The notes under the pieces were generated by a model. That model did not search any database. It was not told where the DNA came from and saw only the letters and a list, made by a program, of their open reading frames with translations. 64,000 nucleotides of DNA, from assembly GCF_000236705.1 (NCBI RefSeq), contig NC_016599.1, positions 992,001 to 1,056,000 on the forward strand. Direction: 5' to 3'. Numbering within the stretch: the first letter of the stretch is position 1; each line of letters begins with the position of its first letter. Source of the DNA: Owenweeksia hongkongensis DSM 17368 (lineage in GTDB: Bacteria > Bacteroidota > Bacteroidia > Flavobacteriales > Schleiferiaceae). Below are positions 36,482-45,935 of the stretch, piece by piece. Position numbers and translations under genes: made by a program.

Positions 36482-39400
36482 ATGAAAAAGACTTTCATAA
36501 CCGTACTTGCGTTGCTATTTGGTGCACTGAACGCACAAACCCTGCTGTTTCATGAAAATTTTGATCAGCCCTCAGGACCAGATAGCGTTACCGTCTCAAC
36601 CCTATCTGGGAGTCCTACTACTACATGGAATGATACCAATTCTCTTTATACCTCATCAGGCCATTCTTTCCATATTAAAGGTTCTGCCAACAATTCAGAA
36701 GTTGTTTTTCAAACACAGCCTTTCTCTACGGTAGGGCAAAATCACGTTTACCTTCAGTTTGACCACATTGTTAAACTTTTCTTTGCTAATAATGGAAGCA
36801 TAGAAGTGTCCGTTGACAACGGAGCTAATTGGAATAATGTGATTTATGGAAATTCATACCTAGGAAGCTCAATAAATATTCCTCCTTATAATAGCTTTTC
36901 GAGTGTTTCCTATCTTGATTGGAATGCTTTGGATTTTACTGGCCCCAATTCAATCCCTAATAATCAATGGTGGAAAGAGGAACTATTTGACCTAACCAAT
37001 TTGGTAGTTTCTCCTACTGGCTTTTCACAGGTTATTATAAGATTTAGAGCTGATTTTTCCATAGGTGTACCTCCACAAAATACATTTCTTAGTGGCTGGT
37101 ACGTAGATGACATACGGGTATTGGGTTCAAGCTGCGAGATGATACCCCCAAGCATTGATTCTATTAGCAGTGTTACGAATTTTTGTGATTTTCAAAGCTT
37201 GGAGGGTCTACAACATAATGCAACCACATTTTCGCATTCGCACCAGGTTTCTGCACAGGATAATAATCAAATCGATTCATTAAGATTGGTTGAAATTATA
37301 AATGATACACTTATCAGATACACTAATATGCCCTTAGCTTCTTATCCATCGAATAGATATTTAGCAACATTTAGCGGCTATAATAACTTTGATACTATAA
37401 AGTGGAAAATGGAAGCTTTTGACATCTGTGGAAACAGCTCTTACTTCCCGGACACGGGTTATTATAAGTTTTACTTTGAGCAATCATTTCCAAAATGCGC
37501 TACAGGGTTTTGCAATGCTGGTCATAACTTCATCAATTCCTTTCCTTGGACTCAGGATTTTGAAGACAGTCTTTGGATTGAAGGAACAGGCACATCTGGA
37601 TCATCGGTCAGAGGTAACTTCCCTGAGGAACTCTCCTATTCAGTTGCCCCCATCGAAAATCAACTGTCGGGTTGGTCAATAAGAAGAAATAGTACTCCCG
37701 CCACTTTAAGCGGCCCCAATGGGGATCATACAACCGGTGGTGGAAAATATATTTATTCCGAATATCAGAATAAAACTAATCAGGCAAACACAATTTTCAC
37801 TCTTCCCTGCATTGATCTTACTGATTCTGTAGCTAGATATTTCTCATTTTATTATCACATGTATGGTGCTGACATAAATAGGCTAGCCTTACTTGTCGAC
37901 TCCTCTGCATCTCCAACCGAAGTTTGGCACCAGCCACTAATAATTTGGGGCGAACAACAAATCTCATCTTCAGCTCCTTGGAAAAAAGCATTTATAGACC
38001 TTTCGCCTTATAAGGGTAAAATAATCAGACTTCGATTTGCATCCATCATCAATCCCAATACGCATCATTATGGAAACATTGCCATTGACGATTTAGAAAT
38101 ACAAGATGCTTACCAGTATGATTTAAGTGTAGCTCAATTAAATTCACCAAATACAGATGACCTAGCTTGCTTTGGAACAAGTAATATTCCGGTAACTATA
38201 AATTTGGCAAACCTTGGTGTAGGATCCTTATCAAGTGTAGCACTTGCTTATCAGCTCGATAATGGCCCGGTAGTGTTTGATACCATTGATGCCAGTACTT
38301 TATCACTAGGTGAAGATTCAATTTTTACCTTTTCAACACCACTTAGCCTTTCGCCAAGTTCAAGCCACACCCTTAAGGTATGGTCAGATCTTTTGGGAGA
38401 CCAAAGAACTTCCAATGATACCGTACAATTAGACATCCCTGTGTTGCAGCTTTCCGCCATCAATACTTTCCCCTATATTCTCCACTTTGACAACAGTATT
38501 GCCGTAACAGGCCAGCCTGCCAACTTAAATTCTCCGCATTGGACTATTTCTAGTAATGACTCTGCCTTCTTTTGGGAAATAAATTCTGGATATTTTACCG
38601 ATGATATTTTTGCGCCAAGCAATGGTTTTGGTGTCGAGGGAAACTGTTTGGTATTTAGATCAAGAGTAGGAAGACCTGGGCAGCTTAAGTCTAGTTTAGA
38701 ATCTCAATGTATTGACCTTAGCAGCTTGAGCAATCCTATTCTAAATTTAGATTATTTCACCTCCTATGGCCAGAGCTTAAGCATTTATGCTAGTGAGTAC
38801 GGTCAGAGCTCCTGGACCTTAATTAGTCCCTATATTCAAAATACACCTTTACAAAGCAACTTGCTCGGTCTCAAAGTTTCACTAGCAGCATACGCGGGAA
38901 AAGTGATTCAATTAAAAATTGAGGTAAATAACCCTCCGCAAAATTATATGGCGGTATTGGACAACATTACCATACGGGAACAACCTACGAAGGATCTAGC
39001 TCTTACCATGGTTGATTTAGTACAGGTAGATGAAGGCACAAACACATACCCTTCAATAGCTATAAACTTTAGCAACTGGAATGACACCAGCTCTACTACC
39101 AATTTTCCAAAGGTGCTACATGTGGCGCTCATCAATAAATGTGATCCCACTCTTCCTGTTATTTATGGACAAAGTGACACGAGTTACAATTTTAATAGTG
39201 GACAAAACACTGGTGCAATAGTCAATAGTTTATCCTTTCAAAGCACGGTGCCAGCTGGAGATTACCGTGCAAAGTTTTGGCTGGAAACACCTGGTGACCT
39301 AAGCCCCGAAAATGACACAATTTATCAAGACTTGGTTTCACTCGGCTCAATAAGTCTTCCATATTTTAATGATTTTGAAAACTGCTATAATGAAGTATCT

Positions 39401-41089
39401 CCATACGGTAGAATGAAGCAGTGGGAAGTAGCCACTCCTCAAAAAAACAAGTTGGATTCGGCATTAAAAGGAACAAGTTGCATAGTAACCAACGCAGACA
39501 CTAACGCTCTCAATCATAATGCATATAATAGCTATTTCGAACTGCCTACATTTTCCGGCCTAGATACATTGTATAATGTACGTCTTGAGTTTTGGCAATA
39601 TTTTGATTTTAGTGTTGACAATTCCAACTTTGGGGCGGTAGAAATTTATGATGGTCAGAATTGGGCTCAGCTTACCAACGCAGGTTTATATGGTGTTAAT
39701 TGGAAATCTTATATCTCAAGCACCTCCAACAGTAATTACCCAAAAGGGTTTACCGGAAACTCTAATGGGTGGATTCGATCTTCTTACCCCTTGGATGAGT
39801 TTAATACTCCTGGGCCTAAAAAGCTTCGTTTTGTAACATCAGCAAGCAAAGTATTTGGTTGGGCAATAGATAGCATCGCTATATATGTTCCTAGTCAAAA
39901 TTCAGGTTCCCCTCTTAATCTTGAGTTTACCAACTTAATACCTAAGCAAGGGGCTAATGATGGAAGTGTTCAAATTTCTAATACTGCAGAGGCGCCTCTA
40001 AGTCAGGTTGAGGTTAGTATAGCCACCAGTTCTAGTTCAGTTGTTACAGAAAATTTTAGCCTAAACCCACCCTTAAAAAAAGGGCAGTCGCGCTGGCTTG
40101 TTTTGAGTAATGCCATACAGCTTGATACAAGTATCACTGAATTGATAATTTATACATCAAACCCGAATAATAGAAAGGATGACATCAACAATGATGACAC
40201 CCTTATCATTCCTATTTCTGTTATATCTAATTTTAATGATACACTGCCTCTATGTTTTGATTTTGAAAGTAGCCAGTATTTTGCTCCACTGAATGCCTCC
40301 ACCGGAATTATAAATACTAGCTGGGAAAAGGGTGTACCGTCTAAAACTATTTTTAATAGCCCCCATCAAGGAAGTAATGCGTGGTTTACCTCAGGAAATG
40401 AATACCAGCCACTTTTAAACACCTACCTCTATACTCCCGTATTTGAGGTAACGGGACAGCAGTGCTACACACTTAGCTTTTGGCACCAATACGATACAGA
40501 ATTAAATTATGATGGTTGCCAGGTAGAGCTAAGTCTGGACTCAGGTATTACATGGCAAACTTTAGGTAAATATTGGAGTACAGATACCGCTTGGTACAAT
40601 ACCCAAGCAATTCAGTCTCTTGATGGGGTAAAGCCAGGGTGGAGTGGCTCTTCTAATGGATGGAAAAAGGCACAAAACGATTTTAAAGTTTTCTGGGATA
40701 CTTCCATGCAGTTTAGATTCAGGTTTGCATCCAATGCGAGCAACCACGGTGAGGGTTGGATCATCGATGACCTATGCTTAGAATTAAGTACAGGGAGTTG
40801 TGAAACAGTAGGGCAAGAAGAATTGCAAAGTATGAGCGGTACTTTATCACTATACCCTTCACCTACCTACCATTCACTTACGGTAGAGCTACCACTAAGC
40901 CAAACATTATCCAATTATACCTATCAGATTTACAACCTCCAGGGTCAGATAGTTTTGGATGGTGAATTTGAAAACAATAGGAAAGGTGGACAGTCTATCA
41001 TTGTTGAAACCTTGGCAAAGGGTTTATATACTATCAGAATAACAAGTGAGGCAAAAACTACTTATTCAGCCAAGTTTATGAAGAATTAG
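36482..41089 (+). CDS. Large T9SS protein with five MAM/jelly-roll-like domains (B2)
   Basis: 1535 residues, a full-length paralogue of B1: the first mature residues are TLLFHENFDQPSGPDS against VLFHENFDSPSGPDS in B1. Signal peptide MKKTFITVLALLFGALNAQ. Five jelly-roll domains close at GWYVDDIRVLG (about 217), IAIDDLEIQ (542; core GPNGDHTTGGGKYIYSE), AVLDNITIRE (833), WAIDSIAIYV (about 1136) and WIIDDLCLEL (1435). The fourth domain changes the usual IDD to IDS. The sorting domain has LYPSPTYHSL and ends AKFMKN. In the last jelly-roll the run KPGWSGSSNGW is identical in B1 and B2. Likely surface-exposed and co-transcribed with A3; followed by a strong terminator. Confidence 0.82.
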   Translation: MKKTFITVLALLFGALNAQTLLFHENFDQPSGPDSVTVSTLSGSPTTTWNDTNSLYTSSGHSFHIKGSANNSEVVFQTQPFSTVGQNHVYLQFDHIVKLFFANNGSIEVSVDNGANWNNVIYGNSYLGSSINIPPYNSFSSVSYLDWNALDFTGPNSIPNNQWWKEELFDLTNLVVSPTGFSQVIIRFRADFSIGVPPQNTFLSGWYVDDIRVLGSSCEMIPPSIDSISSVTNFCDFQSLEGLQHNATTFSHSHQVSAQDNNQIDSLRLVEIINDTLIRYTNMPLASYPSNRYLATFSGYNNFDTIKWKMEAFDICGNSSYFPDTGYYKFYFEQSFPKCATGFCNAGHNFINSFPWTQDFEDSLWIEGTGTSGSSVRGNFPEELSYSVAPIENQLSGWSIRRNSTPATLSGPNGDHTTGGGKYIYSEYQNKTNQANTIFTLPCIDLTDSVARYFSFYYHMYGADINRLALLVDSSASPTEVWHQPLIIWGEQQISSSAPWKKAFIDLSPYKGKIIRLRFASIINPNTHHYGNIAIDDLEIQDAYQYDLSVAQLNSPNTDDLACFGTSNIPVTINLANLGVGSLSSVALAYQLDNGPVVFDTIDASTLSLGEDSIFTFSTPLSLSPSSSHTLKVWSDLLGDQRTSNDTVQLDIPVLQLSAINTFPYILHFDNSIAVTGQPANLNSPHWTISSNDSAFFWEINSGYFTDDIFAPSNGFGVEGNCLVFRSRVGRPGQLKSSLESQCIDLSSLSNPILNLDYFTSYGQSLSIYASEYGQSSWTLISPYIQNTPLQSNLLGLKVSLAAYAGKVIQLKIEVNNPPQNYMAVLDNITIREQPTKDLALTMVDLVQVDEGTNTYPSIAINFSNWNDTSSTTNFPKVLHVALINKCDPTLPVIYGQSDTSYNFNSGQNTGAIVNSLSFQSTVPAGDYRAKFWLETPGDLSPENDTIYQDLVSLGSISLPYFNDFENCYNEVSPYGRMKQWEVATPQKNKLDSALKGTSCIVTNADTNALNHNAYNSYFELPTFSGLDTLYNVRLEFWQYFDFSVDNSNFGAVEIYDGQNWAQLTNAGLYGVNWKSYISSTSNSNYPKGFTGNSNGWIRSSYPLDEFNTPGPKKLRFVTSASKVFGWAIDSIAIYVPSQNSGSPLNLEFTNLIPKQGANDGSVQISNTAEAPLSQVEVSIATSSSSVVTENFSLNPPLKKGQSRWLVLSNAIQLDTSITELIIYTSNPNNRKDDINNDDTLIIPISVISNFNDTLPLCFDFESSQYFAPLNASTGIINTSWEKGVPSKTIFNSPHQGSNAWFTSGNEYQPLLNTYLYTPVFEVTGQQCYTLSFWHQYDTELNYDGCQVELSLDSGITWQTLGKYWSTDTAWYNTQAIQSLDGVKPGWSGSSNGWKKAQNDFKVFWDTSMQFRFRFASNASNHGEGWIIDDLCLELSTGSCETVGQEELQSMSGTLSLYPSPTYHSLTVELPLSQTLSNYTYQIYNLQGQIVLDGEFENNRKGGQSIIVETLAKGLYTIRITSEAKTTYSAKFMKN

Positions 41090-41108
41090 GCTGGATATTG
41101 ACTTTATC

Positions 41109-41141
41109 AAAAAAGGAGAACCAATGTGGTTCTCCTTTTTT
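41109..41141 (+). terminator. Terminator after B2
   Basis: Perfect 14-bp stem AAAAAAGGAGAACC (41109-41122), loop AATGT, GGTTCTCCTTTTTT (41128-41141). Confidence 0.92.
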
Positions 41142-41180
41142 GGTTTGGTGTAAACCTATTGAAGGACGGGACATTGAAAC

Positions 41181-41213
41181 AAAAAAAAAGCCCTGAATTT
41201 CTTCAGGGCTTTT
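41181..41213 (-). terminator. Terminator of the cold-shock gene
   Basis: Perfect 12-bp stem AAAAGCCCTGAA (41186-41197), loop TTTC, TTCAGGGCTTTT (41202-41213); on the minus strand the stem runs into an uninterrupted T tract. Confidence 0.9.
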
Positions 41214-41239
41214 AATTTCAAAAGAAAAAATCAAATCAT

Positions 41240-41431
41240 TTATATGGCACGCACGTTTACTGCGTTCATTCCTCTCTTTCCTTCTTGTTCGTCAAATGAT
41301 ACAGCATCACCTTCTCTCACTTCGTGAGAAAGACCTGATACATGTACGAAGATTTCTTGTTGGGTGTCATCGTTTACAATAAATCCATATCCTTTAGAAT
41401 CATTGAAAAACTTCACTTTACCATTAGGCAT
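41240..41431 (-). CDS. Cold-shock domain protein (CspA family)
   Basis: 63 residues, one OB-fold cold-shock domain. RNP1 is KGYGFIV (about 13-19) and RNP2 is EIFVHVSGL (about 26-34), with the N-terminal GKVKFFNDSKG. These proteins bind single-stranded RNA and melt secondary structure. Ends with NAVNVRAI. It carries a possible -7 element TATCTTTG about 30 bases upstream on the minus strand (41461-41468) and a strong terminator, so it is likely monocistronic. Confidence 0.95.
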   Translation of the reverse strand: MPNGKVKFFNDSKGYGFIVNDDTQQEIFVHVSGLSHEVREGDAVSFDEQEGKRGMNAVNVRAI

Positions 41432-41460
41432 AACTAAAATAATTGAAAATTAATAAGTTC

Positions 41461-41468
41461 CAAAGATA
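41461..41468 (-). promoter_or_regulatory. Possible -7 element of the cold-shock gene
   Basis: CAAAGATA on the plus strand reads TATCTTTG on the minus strand, matching TAnnTTTG, 29 bases upstream of the ATG. No -33 TTG at the standard distance, so support is partial. Confidence 0.35.
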
Positions 41469-41509
41469 ATTGAACTCAGCAAATTAGAGGTAGATTCTGA
41501 AAAATAAAA

Positions 41510-41791
41510 TTATTGCTTGATTTCTACCCCTTTCCAAAAAGCAACATAGCCCTCTATACCCTTCGCTAAGTCCTTGGTTTTAGGATAATACCACGCTGCA
41601 TTTTCATTCACATTTCCATTTACTTCTATATCGTAATATGATGCTTCTCCCTTCCATGGACAAAAAGTATGTAACTCGCTGAGCTTGAAAAACTTCTTAT
41701 CTATACTATTAGGAGGAAAATAATGATTGTTTTCAATTACTATGGTTTCATCACTTTCCGCAAGTACCTCTCCGTTCCAAATTGCTTTCAT
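41510..41791 (-). CDS. DUF427 domain protein
   Basis: 93 residues matching the small DUF427 (beta-tent) family: KAIWNGEVLAES near the N-terminus, ENNHYFPPNSI, the typical TFCPWKGEASYYDI core and NAAWYYPKTKD. Cytoplasmic; the function of the family is unknown. Lies 28 bases downstream of the receiver-only regulator on the same strand, so it may be co-transcribed with the kinase/receiver pair. Confidence 0.92.
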   Translation of the reverse strand: MKAIWNGEVLAESDETIVIENNHYFPPNSIDKKFFKLSELHTFCPWKGEASYYDIEVNGNVNENAAWYYPKTKDLAKGIEGYVAFWKGVEIKQ

Positions 41792-41819
41792 GATTCTAGT
41801 TTTGTTCTTTATTTATGAC

Positions 41820-42221
41820 TTAAGCCACCTCCATTAAGATATGCTCCATTTCTTTGTAGGAAATAGGTTTTACTCTAAATTTACTGATTTCCGAATAATC
41901 GAGTGCCCGTTCTCTATCGCGGTAATCAATACTGGATGTAACCAAAAAAAGATCAAGTTCCTTTTTTATTAGCGGTTTAATAGTTAAAAACTCCTCAAGG
42001 AAATCCCAACCGTTCATTCTTGGCATCTTAATATCCAACAGTATTATATCTGGGATTTCAGTCTGGTTATCCAGATTATCTTTAATGTAATTAATTGCAG
42101 CTAAACCATCATCAAAGCAACTTAGCCTATCAAAGTTTTGCTTTAATTCAAGTGTCTTCTTAATAGTAAATTGATAAATTTTATCGTCATCAATTATACA
42201 GAGGTGCTTCTTCGAGTTCAT
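41820..42221 (-). CDS. Single-domain response regulator, second copy
   Basis: 133 residues, a lone receiver. Acidic pocket DDD at 11-13, phosphoacceptor D63 in LLDIKMP, switch region in LVTSSIDY, conserved Lys K118 in RVKPI. It is paralogous to the protein at 1509-1913: same length, same D63/K118 positions, shared IYQFT near the N-terminus and MxGWxFLEEF after the phosphoacceptor. Its start lies inside the kinase gene with a 32-base overlap, so the two are translationally coupled and very likely partners. No output domain. Confidence 0.93.
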   Translation of the reverse strand: MNSKKHLCIIDDDKIYQFTIKKTLELKQNFDRLSCFDDGLAAINYIKDNLDNQTEIPDIILLDIKMPRMNGWDFLEEFLTIKPLIKKELDLFLVTSSIDYRDRERALDYSEISKFRVKPISYKEMEHILMEVA

Positions 42222-43263
42222 TTTGCTTAAAATTTAAGGTTACGGTGGTACCTATTCCTTCTTGACTTTTCAGGCTTATCGCACCCCCGATTGATAGCAG
42301 CCTGTTTTTTACCTGAAATAATCCAATACCACGTGAGTCTGGACGATTATGAAAGGTTTGAAACAAGCCGAATAAATGCTGCTCATTTTCAACCACATCA
42401 AAACCTAATCCGTTGTCTTTAACCTCTATTATTCTATCTCCATTTTTGCGAGAGCAAGTTATTACAATTTTTGGTGTTTCATCTTCTTTACGGTACTTCA
42501 GGCTGTTTGAAACCACCTGTTTCAAAATCATCTCAAACGCTCCCTTTGGTACCTTCCAATCTGAATGATCTTGAATATCAATAACAACCCTGGCCTGAGT
42601 TTGAGATATTTCCTCTTCAAAATTCTCTAATATTGAGCAAATCAAGGGTTGTAGCGATGATGCAGAATGTGACCTGCGCTTAAGTTTGGGATTTATAATT
42701 ACTCCCATTTCATCAATTATATCCAGTGTTTTAGCATTTGATTTTTTCAGGGCATCCATAAATTCTTCCAACTCTTCTTTATCAGCTACGCCTCCATCAA
42801 AAATTGAAAGCAAATAGGCAATATTTGAAACAGGACCTCTTAAATCATGCGAGATTATTGCCGCTATGTTATCCAATTCACCATCCGTCTTAGCTGATTC
42901 TTTTTCAGCTTTGGTGGGTTCTTGCTTCTTAAAAAACTCCATCAAAACACCTCCTTCATCATTAGCTTGTTTAAGTTCTACCTCATGAAACAATAACTCT
43001 TCTCTATTGTATAAATATGAATTAAAACTGGCCGCACCATTTACTAAAAACTCTTTCCAGGCAGTGTCTAAGGCTTTTAAGTCTTTATTCCAAAATGAAA
43101 GGTTACGAATAGAAACAGGCCTTGAAGTGTCTATTTCCTCCTGACAGAGTTGATTTTTAAAAGTGCTATTGACAGCTACAACGTTTCCTGATTTATCAAG
43201 TAAGCATAGAGCTAAATGCTTACTTTCAAACAGTACTTTTTGAAGTGTATTGTTTGTGTTCAA
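42190..43263 (-). CDS. Soluble sensor histidine kinase, second copy
   Basis: 357 residues, no membrane segment. A degenerate PAS-like sensor is at about 1-115 (ALCLLDKSGNVVAVNSTF). The H-box is AAIISHDLRGPVSNIAYLL with H139. The ATPase domain has N253 in VVSNSLKYRKED, G1 DNGLGFD (D283) and G2 RGIGLFQ. The C-terminal tail (QNELEEAPLYN) is encoded in the overlap with the receiver gene. Similar design to the kinase at 2754-3869, but with a different sensor and a 23-residue shorter N-terminal part. Probably senses a cytoplasmic or redox signal; unproven. Confidence 0.92.
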   Translation of the reverse strand: MNTNNTLQKVLFESKHLALCLLDKSGNVVAVNSTFKNQLCQEEIDTSRPVSIRNLSFWNKDLKALDTAWKEFLVNGAASFNSYLYNREELLFHEVELKQANDEGGVLMEFFKKQEPTKAEKESAKTDGELDNIAAIISHDLRGPVSNIAYLLSIFDGGVADKEELEEFMDALKKSNAKTLDIIDEMGVIINPKLKRRSHSASSLQPLICSILENFEEEISQTQARVVIDIQDHSDWKVPKGAFEMILKQVVSNSLKYRKEDETPKIVITCSRKNGDRIIEVKDNGLGFDVVENEQHLFGLFQTFHNRPDSRGIGLFQVKNRLLSIGGAISLKSQEGIGTTVTLNFKQNELEEAPLYN

Positions 43264-43444
43264 AGCGATATGTATGTTAGTTTGTTAGTTAAGATGATGT
43301 TCTCATCGCCACTAAAAATAGTTAAATTCTAAAATATCCGCTTTAAAATCAGGTCATTATTTAGCAATCTTTCTCTAGCATCTGGCCGTGTATTTCAATA
43401 TTCGCCCTTCAAGTAAGCCCCAAAATAGCTGATCTCTATTTCCA

Positions 43445-43475
43445 TTGACTCACCTCCTATTATTGGCTACATTTG
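43445..43475 (+). promoter_or_regulatory. Bacteroidota-type promoter of the E1 dehydrogenase gene
   Basis: TTG at 43445-43447 (-33 type) and TACATTTG at 43468-43475 (-7 consensus TAnnTTTG) with a 20-base spacer, the expected layout for the phylum's housekeeping sigma factor. Transcription should start near 43480, giving a 20-base leader to the ATG at 43500. The best promoter match I found in the window. Confidence 0.7.
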
Positions 43476-43499
43476 CACTCCATTAAAAATGATCTTAAT

Positions 43500-45911
43500 A
43501 TGAGTGATACCCGCACCCAATCTGATAAGCAATTGACGTTTGAAGAGTTTAAAGAAGGAGTAATCAATGACTACAAATTAGCCATTGAAAGCCGCGAAGC
43601 AAGTCTTATCGGACGTAGAGAGGTATTGACTGGTAAAGCCAAGTTTGGAATTTTTGGTGATGGAAAAGAAGTTGCTCAAATTGCCTGGAGTAAGGTTTTT
43701 AAGAATGGTGATTTCCGCGCTGGATACTACCGCGATCAAACCTTTATGATGGCAATCGGCCAGCTTACCACACAGCAATTTTTTGCCAGCTTATACGCAG
43801 ATACCAATCACGAGAACGAGCCAGCTTCTGCCGGAAGGCAAATGAACGGGCACTTTACCACTCAGTCTTTGGATGAAAATGGTAACTGGAAAGACCTTAC
43901 TGCTCAAAAAAATTCATCGGCTGATATATCTCCTACCGCAGGGCAAATGCCACGCCTACTAGGTTTGGCAGAAGCTTCAAAGGTGTATCGTGAAAATAAA
44001 GATCTTAAGGACTTCACCAACTTCTCTAAAAATGGTAATGAGATAGCTTGGGGAACTATCGGTAACGCTTCTACTTCTGAAGGTTTGTTTTTTGAAACTT
44101 TCAATGCTGCCGGTGTACTACAAGTACCGATGGTTATCTCTGTGTGGGATGATGATTATGGTATTTCGGTACACGCCAAGTACCAAACTACTAAAGAGAA
44201 TATCTCTGAAATATTAAAAGGCTTCCAAAAGGATGAAGACACCAATGGTTTTGAAATCCTGAATGTAAAAGGATGGGATTACCCAAGTTTAGTGGAAACC
44301 TATGAGAAAGCAGAAAAAATAGCTCGCGAGCAGCACGTTCCTGTATTGATTCATGTTAATGAAATCACTCAGCCGCAAGGCCACTCTACATCTGGTTCGC
44401 ATGAGCGCTACAAAAATGAGCAGCGCCTTAAGTGGGAACAAGAATTTGACTGTATCAAAAAGATGCGCGAGTGGATGATAATGAGCGCGGTGGCTACAGA
44501 AGAAGAATTGGTAGACATTGAAAAAGCTGCTAAAAAAGTAGCTCGTGAAGCTAAAACTGCAGCTTGGAGCAACTTTATCAATCCTATTAAAGAAGAAGTA
44601 AACACCGTAGTGGGTATGATTGAAGCTGCTGCCGCAAAATCTTCGAATAGTGAGGAAATTTCGGCAATGGCTGCTACTCTAAAAAGCACTATGGATCCTT
44701 TGCGAAAAGATGCTATTTCTGCAGCACGCAGAGCGGTATGGGCACTTCGCAATGACGGTGATGCCAGCGCAGAGTTAAAAAATTGGCTAGAAGCCGAAAA
44801 CGTAAAAAACAAAGATCGTTACAACGATTACCTATATAGTCAATCCGATTTAAGTCCTCTTCGCATTGAAGAGGTTGCTCCAATTTATAGCGATGATTCG
44901 AAAGAAGTTGACGCTCGAATTATCCTTAAAGAAAACTTTGACCGACTACTTACTGAAAAACCAGAAGTGTTAATCTTTGGGGAAGACAGCGGTAAAATTG
45001 GCGATGTAAACCAAGGTTTGGAAGGACTTCAGGAGAAGCATGGCGAAGGCCGTGTGTTTGACACTGGTATTCGTGAAGCTACTATTATGGGTCAAGGTAT
45101 AGGAATGGCGATGCGTGGTTTGCGCCCAATCGCTGAAATCCAATATTTAGATTACTTGCTATATGCACTTCAAATAATGAGTGATGATTTGGCAACTGTA
45201 CACTACAGAACCAAAGGTCGTCAAAAAGCTCCGGTTGTAATTCGTACTCGTGGCCACCGTTTAGAAGGTGTATGGCACAGCGGTTCTCCAATGGGATCTA
45301 TTATTAATACCGTTCGCGGAGTTCATGTTTTAGTACCAAGAAACATGACTAAAGCAGCTGGATTTTATAATACCATGCTGGAAAGTGATGACCCTGCACT
45401 TATCGTGGAATGTCTAAATGGTTACCGTTTGAAAGAGCGTACTCCTGATAACCTTAGCGAAATAAGGACCCCACTTGGTGTAGTTGAAACTATCCGCGAA
45501 GGAAGTGACCTTACCCTTGTAACTTATGGCAGTAGCTGCCGAATTGCAATGGATGCTGCTAATCTTCTAGAAGAAATGGGTATCGACATGCAGGTGATTG
45601 ATGTACAGTCTCTACTTCCTTTTGATAGAAACCATGACATTGTAAAAAGCCTGGCAAACACCAATCGCTTGGTAGTGATGGATGAAGATGTGCCTGGTGG
45701 TGCAAGCGCATTCATTATGCAGCAAGTGCTAGAAGAGCAAGGTGGTTACAAGCATTTGGATAGCAAGCCGCTTAGCATTACTGCAAAAGCTCACCGCCCT
45801 GCTTATGGTACCGATGGAGATTATTTCTCTAAGCCATCAGCTGACGATATTGTAGAGCAAGTATATGCCATGATGCACGAAGCTGACCCTACTCGCTTTC
45901 CAGCAATTTAA
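43500..45911 (+). CDS. Fused 2-oxoacid dehydrogenase E1 (alpha plus beta subunits)
   Basis: 803 residues from ATG 43500. The first half (about 1-400) is an E1-alpha-like thiamine diphosphate domain with YYRDQTFMMAIG, the cofactor motif WGTIGNASTSEG and VWDDDYGIS; the second (about 440-803) is E1-beta-like: FGEDSGKIGDVNQG, FDTGIREATIMGQGIGMAM, AEIQYLDYL, HRLEGVWHSGSPMG and the C-terminal transketolase domain. It decarboxylates a 2-oxoacid (probably branched-chain or pyruvate) and passes the acyl group to E2 lipoate, EC 1.2.4.x. In classical E1-alpha the cofactor loop reads GDG...NN; here it is GNA...DD (see findings). A promoter lies 25 bases upstream. Confidence 0.92.
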   Translation: MSDTRTQSDKQLTFEEFKEGVINDYKLAIESREASLIGRREVLTGKAKFGIFGDGKEVAQIAWSKVFKNGDFRAGYYRDQTFMMAIGQLTTQQFFASLYADTNHENEPASAGRQMNGHFTTQSLDENGNWKDLTAQKNSSADISPTAGQMPRLLGLAEASKVYRENKDLKDFTNFSKNGNEIAWGTIGNASTSEGLFFETFNAAGVLQVPMVISVWDDDYGISVHAKYQTTKENISEILKGFQKDEDTNGFEILNVKGWDYPSLVETYEKAEKIAREQHVPVLIHVNEITQPQGHSTSGSHERYKNEQRLKWEQEFDCIKKMREWMIMSAVATEEELVDIEKAAKKVAREAKTAAWSNFINPIKEEVNTVVGMIEAAAAKSSNSEEISAMAATLKSTMDPLRKDAISAARRAVWALRNDGDASAELKNWLEAENVKNKDRYNDYLYSQSDLSPLRIEEVAPIYSDDSKEVDARIILKENFDRLLTEKPEVLIFGEDSGKIGDVNQGLEGLQEKHGEGRVFDTGIREATIMGQGIGMAMRGLRPIAEIQYLDYLLYALQIMSDDLATVHYRTKGRQKAPVVIRTRGHRLEGVWHSGSPMGSIINTVRGVHVLVPRNMTKAAGFYNTMLESDDPALIVECLNGYRLKERTPDNLSEIRTPLGVVETIREGSDLTLVTYGSSCRIAMDAANLLEEMGIDMQVIDVQSLLPFDRNHDIVKSLANTNRLVVMDEDVPGGASAFIMQQVLEEQGGYKHLDSKPLSITAKAHRPAYGTDGDYFSKPSADDIVEQVYAMMHEADPTRFPAI

Positions 45912-45935
45912 TTTTTTGGACTTAAAATATTTCCC

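Noticed and set aside
27029-41089. Tandem repeats as phase-variable or assembly duplication
   Set aside because: The A and B copies differ throughout their length at the amino-acid level, so they are old paralogues and not an assembly artefact.
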